DNA of 64,000 nt from GCA-2687025 sp964473525. Its GTDB lineage: Bacteria > Poribacteria > WGA-4E > GCA-2687025. The translations under genes and the position numbers were made by a program. The stretch covers positions 104,865 through 168,864 of the forward strand of contig CAYYPK010000012.1 in the NCBI GenBank assembly GCA_964473525.1. The letters run 5' to 3'. The notes beneath the pieces were generated by a model that searched no databases, was not told the origin of the DNA, and saw nothing but the letters and a program-made list of their open reading frames with translations. Numbering within the stretch: the stretch's first letter is position 1; each line of letters begins with the position of its first letter. Of the stretch, positions 26,401 through 34,874 are shown one piece after another.

Positions 26401-27893
26401 GTGTCCGCCTCAATAACCGCCTCTGAACCCTCAATCGGATCGGGTCGCCGCCGGCCAGACTCGTCCGGCTCCCCGAGACGCATGCTCTGGCACACGACGC
26501 CGGTCATGGCGCCGTCTCCGACGACGCGCGTCGGGGCGATGAGGAAGTGGAACTCGATGCCCTCTTCCTCGGCGGAGATGCGTTCCTCCTCGTGCGCGGG
26601 CATTTCCTGCTCGGTGCGTCGGTAGAGGACCATCACCTTCTCGGCGCCAAGGCGTAACGCTGTCTGTGCCACGTCCATGGCGACATCACCGCCGCCCACG
26701 ACCGCGACCGTGCGACCTACCTTGACGTCTTCCTCGAGGCTCACTGCCCGTAGGAATTCCACGCCGTGCATCACGCCGTCGAGTCCTACGCCGGGGATGT
26801 CCAACCGCAGGCTCTTCTGCGCGCCGACGGCGAGGAACGTGGCTCCGTAGCCCTGCCCCTTTAGGTCGTCCAACGTGAGGTTGGGGCCGATGGGCGTGTC
26901 GAGCCACAGGTCGATGCCGATCGAGAGGAGGTCGTCGATCTCCTCCTGCAGCCCACCCTTGGGAAGTCGGTAGTCGGGGATGCCCAGGCGGAGCATGCCG
27001 CCCGCCACGGGAGCCGCCTCGAAGATCGACACCTTGTGTCCGGCGAGGGCAAGGTCGTAGGCGGCGGTCAGTCCTGCAGGACCCGAGCCCACGACGGCGA
27101 CCTTCTTGCCCGTAGGCGCTGCCTTCGACGGATGACCCGGTCCATCGCCTTCCCGCCGACGCCGTTCGCGCTCGGAGTCCGCCGCGAACCGTTTGAGGGC
27201 GTTCACCGCGACAGGTTCGTCCAGATCCCTGCGGTTGCACACGTGCTCACACGGGTGATAGCAGATGCGACCACACGCCGACGGCAGCGGGTGTCGCTCA
27301 CGAATCAGCGAGACCGCCTCTCTCAGCTTGCCCTCCGCGATGAGCGCGACGTACCCCTGCACGTTGACTCCCGCAGGACACGTCAGCGTGCAGGGCGGCG
27401 GAGCCTCCTTGTCGATTGTGTACACGTTGGGGATTGTCTGTGGATAGAGCTTGTGGATGACGCCGCGTGGTCCCAGGCCCTCGTTGAACTCGTCCGGCAG
27501 ATGGACGGGGCACACGGTTTCGCAATCGCCGCAGGCGTTGCACTTGTCGGCGTCCACGTAGGTCGCGCGACGGTGGACCGACAGCTTCATGGCGCCGGGC
27601 TCGCCGTCCGCCGCCAGCAACTCCGCGTTCGTGATGATGTCGATGTTCGGGTGCTTGTCGCAGTCCACGAGCCGCGGCGAGATGGTGCACATTGCGCAGT
27701 CGTTCGTAGGGAACGTCTTGTCTAGCTGCGCCATGCGGCCGCCTATGCCGCCCGAGCGTTCGATGAGGTGGACCTTGAATCCCGCCTCCGCCAGGTCGAG
27801 CGACGCCTGCATGCCGGCGATCCCGCCGCCTACAACCGCGACGGCGCCGATCTTCCCTGTGTCACCCTGTGTGTGTTCGGCGCGCTCGTTCAT
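23439..27893 (-). CDS. hdrA: Giant HdrA-like flavoprotein: HdrA / GltD-like module / second HdrA / 2[4Fe-4S]
   Basis: This 1484-residue protein is much longer than classical HdrA (about 650). Domains in order: FAD motif GGGIAGMQASL (about 22-32) and ferredoxin Cys cluster CNACGDCETVC (118-128); a GltD-like module with CACGRIC-type cysteines (near 207-219), FAD motif GSGPAGLTAA (near 269) and a second dinucleotide motif GGGDVAMDVAQ (near 405); CLNCGICSECMQC (near 660); the rest of a first HdrA unit; a second HdrA with FVCHCGTNIAR (near 920) and FAD motif GGGLAGMTCA (near 1070); and a C-terminal ferredoxin (CAACLTCVRVCP and CQGCGTCAAACP). The GltD module could let NAD(P)H feed electrons in. It overlaps both hdrB and mvhD by 4 bases. 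The longer frame to 28214 is out-of-frame hdrB. Confidence 0.9.
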   Translation of the reverse strand: MNERAEHTQGDTGKIGAVAVVGGGIAGMQASLDLAEAGFKVHLIERSGGIGGRMAQLDKTFPTNDCAMCTISPRLVDCDKHPNIDIITNAELLAADGEPGAMKLSVHRRATYVDADKCNACGDCETVCPVHLPDEFNEGLGPRGVIHKLYPQTIPNVYTIDKEAPPPCTLTCPAGVNVQGYVALIAEGKLREAVSLIRERHPLPSACGRICYHPCEHVCNRRDLDEPVAVNALKRFAADSERERRRREGDGPGHPSKAAPTGKKVAVVGSGPAGLTAAYDLALAGHKVSIFEAAPVAGGMLRLGIPDYRLPKGGLQEEIDDLLSIGIDLWLDTPIGPNLTLDDLKGQGYGATFLAVGAQKSLRLDIPGVGLDGVMHGVEFLRAVSLEEDVKVGRTVAVVGGGDVAMDVAQTALRLGAEKVMVLYRRTEQEMPAHEEERISAEEEGIEFHFLIAPTRVVGDGAMTGVVCQSMRLGEPDESGRRRPDPIEGSEAVIEADTLIAAIGQRSDFSFLGDDSLVRITARGTFEVDEATLQTSVEGIFAGGDVVLGPASAVEAVAQGHRAAESIHRHLSGADLREGRDEPREVAAGIPTRKFDTSPRAEMARRDPSVRALSFTEVNLGLTEAQAAAESRRCLNCGICSECMQCVEVCEPGAIDHFMRDEVLELDAGAVIMAPGYDRFDPTLRGEYGYGRYPNVVTSIEYERMLSTSGPTTGEVLRPSDSAHPKRIAWIQCVGSRDVSCGNGYCSSVCCMYATKEAVMTREHDPDAEATIFFNDIRAFGKGYERYYEEAKSKHGVRYIRSMPSTVKELRQSGNLLMQYAQDDGGIVEEEFDLVVLSIALVPSQQAGEMAQRLGVELDQYGFARTTKFAPSDTSRAGIYVAGAFQAPMDIPEAVTSASSAAARAAELLADARGAMVRAPEYPQERDVLGQEPRVGVFVCHCGTNIARTVAVQEAVEYARTLPHVAYAETNLYTCATDAQAHIVETVKEHDLNRVVIASCTPRTHEPLFRDMMREAGLNPYLFEMTNIRDQCSWVHSDLPEEATEKAKDLTRMAVARATTLEPLHDMSFEVRPSALVIGGGLAGMTCAASIADQGFLVHLVERGPELGGRLRHLRYTLEGDDPQAHLADLLERMERDDSIDIYTNAELVELSGHVGAFRSQVQTPNGEATVEHGVVVVATGGVEYEPDEYLHGEHPRVMTQGELERRLGEDDPAFDEPTDIAMIQCVGSRDDENPYCSRVCCGNAIKNALKIKERNQASSVTVFYRDIRTYGAREDAYREAREAGVLFIRYELNDKPRVCSEDGALAVRGYDPVLGAEVHLRPNFLVLSAGIRPHPDALELGARLKVPRDMDGTFLEAHMKLRPVDFANEGMFLCGLAHAPKYAQESIAQATAVAARAATILSKKHLYVAGTVAQIDQDACAACLTCVRVCPFDVPVIKDGAAYIEASMCQGCGTCAAACPAKVIDLGHYKDEQVAAAVAQAVG

Positions 27894-28726
27894 GCGGCCA
27901 GCCCTTTGGCTCTCAGCAGGGGCGTTGGGTCGGTGAGATGCCGCCGCCACCAACGAGGCGCGTCGGCGCATCCCATCGCGAGCCCCAGCAATTCCGAGAT
28001 GTAGAAGATCGGGAGGTCGTAGTCGCCGCCGTGCTCCTGCGCTGCCTCCGCCTGCCGCGCGTCCAGATTCGCGTGACACATGCTGCACGCGACGACGACG
28101 CAGTCCGCGCCCGCCTCGACCGCCATGCGCAACAGGCGATCCACAAGGCGCGTCACGATGTCCGTCCTTGTGAGCGTCAGACTGGCGCCGCAGCAGTCGG
28201 TCTTGAACGACCACGGCAGCGCCTCGGCGCCCGCCAGGCTCAGAAGACGGTCCATGCTCTCAGGGTTCTCGACATCGGCGGCGCCGGTGCGCTCAGGAGG
28301 CCGCGTGGCAAGGCAGCCGTAGTAGCTGACAGCGCGCAGTTCCGTGAGCGGCGTCGTGACCTTCTCGCGGAGCTTCGCCGCGCTCTCGTCGTCCGCAAGC
28401 ACGTCGAGGATGTGGCAGACGTTGACGTCGGACGCGCCTATAAGCGCCCCGTCTCGACTCGTCTGCGCGGCTCGCATGCGCCCATAGCAAGCGGCGCACG
28501 GCGACATCACGTCCAGCCCTGACCGCTCAGCGATTCGCAGGTTGCGTACGGACAGCTTGCGCGCAACGTCGGTGTCGACGCTGTGCGCGGACGTGGAGCC
28601 GCAGCAGTTCCAGTCGTCCAACTCGCTTAGGCCGATGTCCAACTCGGCGCACACGGCGCGCGTAGATGCGTCGTATTCGCGCGCCGTCGCATGGAGCGAA
28701 CAGCCCGGGAAGTATGAAAGTTCCAC
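27890..28726 (-). CDS. hdrB: HdrB-like subunit, CCG-domain non-cubane Fe-S protein
   Basis: HdrB uses two CCG domains to hold unusual [4Fe-4S] clusters that reduce disulfides or other acceptors. The 278-residue protein starts VELSYFPGCSLH and has NCCGSTSAH with SPCAACY for the first domain and DCCGASLTLT with ACSMCHANL for the second. I choose the GTG at 28726 because GAGGAG lies six bases upstream; an in-frame TTG at 28732 is adjacent to that site and less likely. Its stop overlaps the hdrA start (ATGA). In this context the acceptor is probably not CoM-S-S-CoB but part of the methylene-THF reductase complex. Confidence 0.9.
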   Translation of the reverse strand: MELSYFPGCSLHATAREYDASTRAVCAELDIGLSELDDWNCCGSTSAHSVDTDVARKLSVRNLRIAERSGLDVMSPCAACYGRMRAAQTSRDGALIGASDVNVCHILDVLADDESAAKLREKVTTPLTELRAVSYYGCLATRPPERTGAADVENPESMDRLLSLAGAEALPWSFKTDCCGASLTLTRTDIVTRLVDRLLRMAVEAGADCVVVACSMCHANLDARQAEAAQEHGGDYDLPIFYISELLGLAMGCADAPRWWRRHLTDPTPLLRAKGLAA

Positions 28727-28797
28727 CGCCAACTCCTCATCGCTGAGGCAGCGGGCACACGCCCGCCGTGCCTAAACGCGGGCAGCAATGAACTGTC

Positions 28798-28816
28798 CGC
28801 CGCCTACGTGGCGGCG
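28798..28816. other. Strong hairpin in the hdrC-hdrB gap
   Basis: CGCCGCC (28798-28804) pairs exactly with GGCGGCG (28810-28816) around the loop TACGT. It lies in the 148-base gap between hdrC and hdrB, the largest gap inside the hdr set. There is no T-run on either strand, so it is more likely an RNA stability element or partial terminator than a full stop. Confidence 0.4.
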
Positions 28817-28874
28817 CGGGAACTACACGAACAGCCGACTCGATCCGGTCGGAACAGCGCCCTGGAAGGGCCTC

Positions 28875-29441
28875 TCATATCCTACGCGCCGTCTCGCGAA
28901 GCATCGCCCGTATGCGTTGCGTCCGACGCGCCTTGCTTGGCAGCAAGCGAAGCTTGCCCCGCCTGAACATCTGCCACCCGAGACCGGCGTCCTTGAACGC
29001 GTCACCGCGTTCGCGCGTCCTCATCTTGAATGCCGTCAGCATCCCCAGATCGTGCACGCGCCCGTGCTTGCCCACCGACGACAGGAACGCGGCGTGAAAC
29101 GCCGGGATCGCCGGATCAGCCGCCGCCGTCTTCTCGCGCACGGCGATCTGTCTCAGGACATCCATCATGCCCGGAATGTCCACTTCGTTCGGGCAACGCG
29201 TCACGCACGTTTCGCACGACGGACACAGCCATATCGTCGAGCTACGAAGCACGTCGTCCTTGAGCCCCATCTGCACCAGGCGGACGACTCTGTTGGGCTG
29301 AAGGTCCATAGCGAACGCCACGGGGCATCCACTCGAACACTTACTGCAATGGAAACACGACGCGATCTTCTGTCCTAGCTCCTCCTCAACCCCTCGGAGA
29401 AAGGCGGGGTCGGGGCTTACCGCCCCCAAAGTCAGTTCCAT
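28875..29441 (-). CDS. hdrC: HdrC-like subunit with two [4Fe-4S] clusters
   Basis: HdrC relays electrons between HdrA and HdrB. The 188-residue protein has both classical clusters: CFHCSKCSSGCP (about 29-40) and CPSCETCVTRCP (about 73-84), with the helical linker LQPNRVVRLVQMGL between them. GGAGGGGGC precedes the ATG. It is the second gene of the operon, 44 bases after fhs. The C-terminal basic tail (about 150-188) is slightly longer than usual. Confidence 0.92.
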   Translation of the reverse strand: MELTLGAVSPDPAFLRGVEEELGQKIASCFHCSKCSSGCPVAFAMDLQPNRVVRLVQMGLKDDVLRSSTIWLCPSCETCVTRCPNEVDIPGMMDVLRQIAVREKTAAADPAIPAFHAAFLSSVGKHGRVHDLGMLTAFKMRTRERGDAFKDAGLGWQMFRRGKLRLLPSKARRTQRIRAMLRETARRI

Positions 29442-29485
29442 GCCCCCTCCGTTCCATCGCCACCGTTAGGGAGTTGCCGTACCCG

Positions 29486-31228
29486 TTAGAACAGCCCGAC
29501 TACCTTGCCGGTGTCGAGATCGATATCTACGTTTGCGAACGCGGGTTGTGACGGCAGTCCTGGCATCGTGCGCATCTCCCCGCAGAGCGGATAGAGGAAC
29601 CCGGCTCCGACCGACGCGCGGATGTCGCGGATCGGGAACGTGAAGCCCTTGGGAGCCCCCTTCAGCAGCGGGTCGTGCGACAACGACAGGTGTGTCTTCG
29701 CCATGTTGATGGGCAGTCCGTCGTAGCCCAGTTCGGTATAGAGCTTGACCTTCGCTTCGGCCGCCGGGGAGTAGTCCACGTCCGCCGCGCCGTACACCTT
29801 CGTTGCGAGCGTGTGAATCTTGTCCTTGATGGACATGTCCAGCGGGTAGAGGAACTGGAAGTCCGACGGCTTCTCGCAAGCCGCCGCGACCGCTTCGGCG
29901 AGCTCCGCGCCGCCAGAGCCACCCTCTGCCCAGACGTTGCTCGTGTACGCGCCCTCCGCGCCTGCTTCCACCGCCGCCTGCCTGACGAAATCCACCTCGG
30001 CGTCCGTGTCCGTCGTGAAGCGGTTCAGGGCGACGACGACGGGAACGCCGAACTGCCGCGCGATGCCGATGCACGCCTGGAGGTTGGACACGCCGTCCTT
30101 GAGCAGGTCCAGATTCTCCTCGCGATACGCGCGATGAAGCCTGCGTCCCGGCGTGACCTTCGGGCCGCCACCGTGCATCTTGAGCGCGCGTACCGTTGCG
30201 ACGAGCACCACGCAGTCCGGTGTCAGCCCGGAATACCGGCATTTGACGTCGCAGAACTTCTCCATGCCGATGTCCGCGCCGAAACCGCTCTCGGTTACGA
30301 CGTAGCCGTCCGGCACGAGCTTGAGCGCGATCCGATCCGCGATGATGGAACTGTTCCCGTGCGCGATGTTCGCGAACGGACCCGCATGCACGAACGCTGG
30401 CGTGTTCTCCAACGTCTGCATGAGCGTGGGCATGAGCGCGTCCTTCATCAGGACCGTCATGGCGCCAGCGCACTTCAGGTCTTCCGCGGTCACGGGCGTG
30501 CCGCTCTTGCTCATCCCAACGACGACGCGGCCGAGACGCTCGCGCAGGTCGCGCAGGTCGGTCGTCAGCGCGAGTATCGCCATGACCTCGGAAGCGACGG
30601 CGATGTCGAAGCCCGTCTCGCGGGGTCGCCCGTCAAGCTTGTCGCCCAGCCCGGTGATGACGTTCCGCAGGGCGCGGTCGTTCACGTCGACGACGCGATT
30701 CCACGTAATCGAGTAGGGATCGATGTCGAGTCGCGGTATGCCAGTGCGTTCGAGACGGGCGTCGCTCAACTGATCCTCGTGCAGGATACGCGCGTCAATC
30801 GCCGCCGCGAGCAGATTGTGCGCCGCGCTGACAGCGTGGATGTCACCGGTAAGGTGGAGGTTGAAGTCCTCCATCGGCACGACCTGCGAGTGTCCGCCGC
30901 CCGCCGCGCCGCCCTTGATGCCGAACGTCGGCCCCTGCGACGGCTGGCGTATGCAGGTGAAGACGTCCTTGCCGATGTGGTTCAGAGCTTGCGAAAGCCC
31001 GATCGTTGTGACCGTCTTGCCTTCGCCGAGGGGCGTAGGCGTGATGGCGGTGACGTCGACGTACTTGCCGTCGGGACGGTCCTCGAAGCGCTTCAGCACG
31101 TCCAGGCGGACCTTTGCCTTGTGCTTCCCGTAAAGGTCCAGGTCGTCCTCGCCCAAGCCAATGTCGGCCGCGATGTCGATAATCGGCTTCAGTTCCGCTG
31201 CTTGGGCGATGTCGAGATCTGTGGGCAT
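29486..31228 (-). CDS. fhs: Formate-tetrahydrofolate ligase
   Basis: Fhs activates formate with ATP to formyl-THF, the entry of the methyl branch. The 580-residue protein has the P-loop TPLGEGKTV near residue 70, PSQGPTFGIKGGAAGGG, and the C-terminal IRASVGAGFLYPLCG region, all typical; length is slightly above the usual 555-560. The start is the ATG at 31228 (MPTDLDIAQAAELKP) with GGAAG upstream; the open frame to 31492 is upstream non-coding sequence. As the first gene of the run it likely follows the operon promoter. Formate must come from elsewhere, because no formate dehydrogenase gene is in the window. Confidence 0.96.
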   Translation of the reverse strand: MPTDLDIAQAAELKPIIDIAADIGLGEDDLDLYGKHKAKVRLDVLKRFEDRPDGKYVDVTAITPTPLGEGKTVTTIGLSQALNHIGKDVFTCIRQPSQGPTFGIKGGAAGGGHSQVVPMEDFNLHLTGDIHAVSAAHNLLAAAIDARILHEDQLSDARLERTGIPRLDIDPYSITWNRVVDVNDRALRNVITGLGDKLDGRPRETGFDIAVASEVMAILALTTDLRDLRERLGRVVVGMSKSGTPVTAEDLKCAGAMTVLMKDALMPTLMQTLENTPAFVHAGPFANIAHGNSSIIADRIALKLVPDGYVVTESGFGADIGMEKFCDVKCRYSGLTPDCVVLVATVRALKMHGGGPKVTPGRRLHRAYREENLDLLKDGVSNLQACIGIARQFGVPVVVALNRFTTDTDAEVDFVRQAAVEAGAEGAYTSNVWAEGGSGGAELAEAVAAACEKPSDFQFLYPLDMSIKDKIHTLATKVYGAADVDYSPAAEAKVKLYTELGYDGLPINMAKTHLSLSHDPLLKGAPKGFTFPIRDIRASVGAGFLYPLCGEMRTMPGLPSQPAFANVDIDLDTGKVVGLF

Positions 31229-31456
31229 ACTCGCGCTTCCCGCAGGTTCTGGACTGAACCTGGATGTGGGACTGTTTCGAGAGCGCGGGAGGTCAAACCA
31301 CTCGGGCCAAGGAATAGCCGAATTCGCGCGATGTTCAAGGGGCGGCAGGCCACCGACCGGGGCCGCGTAGGCGCGGTCGCTGCCTACACGCATACTTTCC
31401 AGGAATGGGCGGCTCGTGTACATTCGTCGCACCTGCGTACAAGGGGCAAGTGCCGC
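31229..31456. other. Divergent promoter region between fhs and the TPR gene
   Basis: This 228-base gap separates the leftward Wood-Ljungdahl operon from the rightward TPR-CRTAC1 pair, so it should hold promoters for both. On the minus strand a TTGACC hexamer occurs about 60 bases ahead of fhs, but no good -10 box follows at 16-18 bases. I cannot name a binding site or riboswitch here. Confidence 0.4.
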
Positions 31457-33166
31457 ATGCGACGCGAGCCGCCCGGGACATACATCCTCCACCGCATGGC
31501 GGCGTGGATAGCGACGGCGCTCATCGCGCTGACGCTACACGCTCAGGCTCCCGCCGATAGTCTAGGGGTCGACCTCCCCGCCCAGATCGAAGCGCGTCAG
31601 GCGGCCCTGCGCGAAGACCCCACGCGCGTCGATGCGCGGCTCGCGCTCGGGCGCCTTTACCTGACTATCGAGGCGTTCGACGCGGCGGAGGAGCAATACA
31701 GCGCCGTGCTGGAAGCGGGAGCTGGAGACGAGGCTGCGGCATACTACGGTCTTGGGCTCGCCCACGCGGGTCGCGAGCGGTTCGACGACGCAATACGCGA
31801 ATACAACCGCTCGATCGCGGTTGACGCGAAGCGTGCATTGGTGCATGCGGCTAGCGCCAGCGCGTACGCCCATCTCCACAGCTACGACGAGGCGGTTGCC
31901 GCTTACCGCGCCGCGCTGTCTCTGGCGCCCGGCGACGCCATGGTGCGGCATCAGTTGGGTACTGTCCTGGCGAAGGTCGGTCAGGCGGATGCAGCCCTGG
32001 CGGAACAGGAGGCCGCTGTTGCCGCAATGCCCAACCTGGCGGAGGCGAGGCAGGAACTGGGAGCCCTGCATCGTGCGGCGGCGAGGTGGGACGACGCCCG
32101 TCGTGAGTACCGAGCGGCGCTCGCGCTCGATCCCGCGCTCGCCCAGGCGATATACGGCTTGGCGCAAATCGCGATGCGCACGGGCGACGCCGAGGGCGCG
32201 CGGAGTCTGATGGCGGAGTTCCGCGTGGCGCAGGCGGACGCCGAGGAGGTCGGCCGTCTGATCGGAGCGGCGCAGAGCGCGCCGACCGTAGCTGAGCGCG
32301 CCGGTCTCCTCGTCAACCTGGGTCGACTGCGGCTTCAGCAAGGAGCGTACGACAAAGCGCGACAGGCGTACGCGAAGGCATGCGCCCTAGATACGACTCT
32401 CGCGAGCGCATATAGCGGTCTCGGCGTTGCGCTGACGATGCTCGCGAACTACGACGAAGCCGAGGCGGCCCAGCGCGCGGCGCTTCGAATCGAGCCCGAC
32501 ATGGCGCGCGCGCATTCAGGCCTCGGACTCAACGCGTTGCGGCAGACGCGCGCGGACGACGCTCTAGGCCACTACCAACGCGCGGTCGCGCTCGACCCAT
32601 CCTTGGTTGCCGCGCACATGAAGGTGGGGGATCTGCTGCGCGGCAAGCAGGCATACGGCGAAGCGGCTGACGCGTACGCTGCTGCGACACGGGTCGCCCC
32701 GGACAATGCCGAGGCTTTCCACTACCTGGGTCTGTGCCAGGCTCTGAACGGGAGCCCAGCGCTGGCGCTGGACGGCTACGCGCAAGCCATCGCGTTGGAT
32801 CCACAGCGTGTGGAGACGCATTTCCTGGCCGCGGAGTTACATCGCCAGATGCGAGATGCTGAGTCGGCCTTGGGGTCATATGACCGCGCCCTGGAACTCG
32901 ACCCGGACCACGCCAAGGCCCATCACGGTCTCGCCCTGCTGTACGCCACGCATCTGGACGACGCGGGTCGCGCGCTTGAGCGAGCTGAGGGCGCCGTCTC
33001 TCTCGACCCCAGCTCAGCGCGGTACCTGAACACACTGGCGCTCATCTACTACCGACTGGACCGGATGCCTGACGCGGAGCGAGCCATTCGCGCCGCGTTG
33101 GACATCGAACCCGACAGCGCGATGTATCGGGAAGGTCTCGAACGGATTCTCGAGGCGACCGACTGA
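31457..33166 (+). CDS. Exported TPR-repeat protein
   Basis: The 569-residue protein is built almost entirely of tetratricopeptide repeats, about a dozen copies with the A-x-x-x-L-G/Y...A-L-x-L-D-P pattern (for example YYGLGLAHAGRERFDDAI and LALDPALAQAIYGLAQIA). A signal sequence precedes them (AAWIATALIALTLHAQA). The ATG at 31457 has AAGGGG nearby; the ATG at 31496 would give a shorter signal peptide and is also possible. A 1163-codon open frame runs from 29675 into this gene, but its first half is antisense to fhs. Its stop shares a base with the next start (TGATG), so it is coupled to the CRTAC1-type gene, a pairing often seen for these two families. Confidence 0.8.
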   Translation: MRREPPGTYILHRMAAWIATALIALTLHAQAPADSLGVDLPAQIEARQAALREDPTRVDARLALGRLYLTIEAFDAAEEQYSAVLEAGAGDEAAAYYGLGLAHAGRERFDDAIREYNRSIAVDAKRALVHAASASAYAHLHSYDEAVAAYRAALSLAPGDAMVRHQLGTVLAKVGQADAALAEQEAAVAAMPNLAEARQELGALHRAAARWDDARREYRAALALDPALAQAIYGLAQIAMRTGDAEGARSLMAEFRVAQADAEEVGRLIGAAQSAPTVAERAGLLVNLGRLRLQQGAYDKARQAYAKACALDTTLASAYSGLGVALTMLANYDEAEAAQRAALRIEPDMARAHSGLGLNALRQTRADDALGHYQRAVALDPSLVAAHMKVGDLLRGKQAYGEAADAYAAATRVAPDNAEAFHYLGLCQALNGSPALALDGYAQAIALDPQRVETHFLAAELHRQMRDAESALGSYDRALELDPDHAKAHHGLALLYATHLDDAGRALERAEGAVSLDPSSARYLNTLALIYYRLDRMPDAERAIRAALDIEPDSAMYREGLERILEATD

Positions 33167-34788
33167 TGAGGTTCATCGCCTCGTGCTTCCTGGCGTTTGC
33201 CGTGGCCGCCAACGCGGCCACACCAGGCGGAAGCTTCACAGACATCGGTGAGGATGCCGGCCTGGAGTTCAGGCACGCCAACGGCCGGAGCGGGCGCAAG
33301 TACTTCATTGAGCCGCTGGGGTCGGGCGTAGCTCTGCTCGATTACGACCGGGACGGGGATCTTGACGTGTATGCCGTCAACGGGGCCTCTCTCCCCGGCG
33401 CCGATTACCCTGAGCCGCCACGAAACGCGCTGTTTCGCAACGACGGGAGCGGTCGGTTTAAAGAAGTGACCGATGCCGCCGGCGTCGGAGACACGGGGTA
33501 TGGCCTTGGATGCGGCGTCGCGGACTATGACGGCGACGGTCACGTGGACATCTACGTCACCAACTACGGTCCCAACGTGCTTTACCGCAACCGCGGCGAC
33601 GGCACGTTCCAAGACATCACCCACGACGCACAGGTAGGGGGCGAAGACCTCAGCGCGAGTTGCGCGTTCCTCGACGTGGATGGGGACGGCTTCCTGGACC
33701 TCTACGTGGTGAACTACGTGCAGTTCGATCCCGCGACGAACCCGGTGTGCACGCACGGCGAGGTCGTCACGTACTGCACGCCCAAGGTTCTGGAGGGCGC
33801 GTCGGACCGGCTCTACCGGAACCGTGGCGACGGCACGTTCGAGGACGTCACGCAGTTGTCTGGAGTCTACCTGCCCGACAGCAAAGGCCTTGGCGTCGCC
33901 ACCGGTGACCTCGACAACGACGGAGACACGGACATATTCGTGGCGTGCGACACGACGCCCGACCTGCTCTATCGGAACGACGGAACCGGCGCGTTCGAGG
34001 AGCACGGCCTCTTCGCGGCGGTCGCCATCAGCCGCGAAGCGCTGGCGTACGGAGGCATGGGCGTGGCGACGGCGGATTTCGACAACGACGGATGGCTCGA
34101 TGTCGGTGTGACGAACTTCCAGGACCAAACGAACTTCATGCATCGGAACGTCGACGGGGTCTACTTCCAGGACGTCAGTTTTGACACGGGCGTTGGCGCC
34201 GTCAGCTTGCCCATGCTCGGATGGGACGTAGAGTTCGCGGACTTCGACCAGGACGGACGCCTCGACATGTTCGTCGCCAACGGCCACCTCGACGACAACG
34301 TGCAGGCGTACGATCCCATGGGCCGATACGCTCAACCGGACCATCTGTATCTGGCGCAAGCCGACGGTAGCTTCCAGTTGCTCGACGACCCGGCCATCAC
34401 GACACCGCGGCCGAGTCGAGGGACGGCGGCTGGGGACATCGACGGCGATGGGGATATCGACCTGATCGTGACCACGCTCGAAGGGCCACTCGCCGTGCTG
34501 AGGAACGACCTGCGTGGTGGACATCGGCTGACGCTAGCTCTCGACGGGGCGGCGCCGAACATCAGCGCGATGGGAGCTCGCGTACGACTCACCGCCAACG
34601 ACGTGACGCAGACGCGCGAGGTCCATGGCGGGTCAGGGTATCTCAGCCAAAGCGACACGCGGCTTCACTTCGGCCTGGGAACGGCGACGACCGTGGAGCG
34701 CATCGACATCACGTGGCCGGACGGAACGCTACAGACGTTAGGACCGACCTCTGCGGACCAGACGCTCGTAGTCACGCAGCCACGGTAG
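33166..34788 (+). CDS. Exported CRTAC1-type protein: FG-GAP/VCBS propeller plus ASPIC/UnbV domain
   Basis: After a signal peptide (RFIASCFLAFAVAANA) the 540-residue protein shows repeated calcium-binding D-x-D-x-D-G turns (DYDRDGDLDVYAVN, DYDGDGHVDIYVTN, DVDGDGFLDLYVVN, DLDNDGDTDIFVA, DFDNDGWLDVGVTN, DFDQDGRLDMFVAN) of an FG-GAP beta-propeller, then a C-terminal ASPIC/UnbV domain (VHGGSGYLSQSDTRLHFGLG, ITWPDG). It resembles secreted or surface proteins widespread in marine and soil bacteria; ligand unknown. It is translated from an ATG that overlaps the TPR gene stop. It does not carry the W-G-x-L-K tail seen in other exported proteins of this window. Confidence 0.88.
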   Translation: MRFIASCFLAFAVAANAATPGGSFTDIGEDAGLEFRHANGRSGRKYFIEPLGSGVALLDYDRDGDLDVYAVNGASLPGADYPEPPRNALFRNDGSGRFKEVTDAAGVGDTGYGLGCGVADYDGDGHVDIYVTNYGPNVLYRNRGDGTFQDITHDAQVGGEDLSASCAFLDVDGDGFLDLYVVNYVQFDPATNPVCTHGEVVTYCTPKVLEGASDRLYRNRGDGTFEDVTQLSGVYLPDSKGLGVATGDLDNDGDTDIFVACDTTPDLLYRNDGTGAFEEHGLFAAVAISREALAYGGMGVATADFDNDGWLDVGVTNFQDQTNFMHRNVDGVYFQDVSFDTGVGAVSLPMLGWDVEFADFDQDGRLDMFVANGHLDDNVQAYDPMGRYAQPDHLYLAQADGSFQLLDDPAITTPRPSRGTAAGDIDGDGDIDLIVTTLEGPLAVLRNDLRGGHRLTLALDGAAPNISAMGARVRLTANDVTQTREVHGGSGYLSQSDTRLHFGLGTATTVERIDITWPDGTLQTLGPTSADQTLVVTQPR

Positions 34789-34816
34789 AGCCGGTCGGCA
34801 GACCCACGTACGCGGT

Positions 34817-34849
34817 GAGGGCTCGCGGTCAGGTGATCCGCGAGCCCTC
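34817..34849. terminator. Bidirectional terminator hairpin between convergent genes
   Basis: GAGGGCTCGCGG (34817-34828) pairs perfectly with CCGCGAGCCCTC (34838-34849) around a 9-base loop. It lies 28 bases after the CRTAC1-type stop and 25 bases after the stop of the leftward gene at 34875. The following tail is CCACATCTGTTTGTC on the plus strand, a weak U-rich end. Confidence 0.75.
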
Positions 34850-34874
34850 CCACATCTGTTTGTCTGGCCGACTG

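Noticed and set aside
29675..31456. A plus-strand open frame of nearly 600 codons antisense to fhs that continues into the TPR gene
   Set aside because: High GC removes stops on the opposite strand; the translation is Arg/His/Val-rich with no motif, while the minus strand encodes a full Fhs.
31229..31456. A cobalamin or THF riboswitch ahead of the Wood-Ljungdahl operon
   Set aside because: A corrinoid-dependent operon made this attractive, but no B12-box-like or THF-riboswitch consensus could be seen in the leader.
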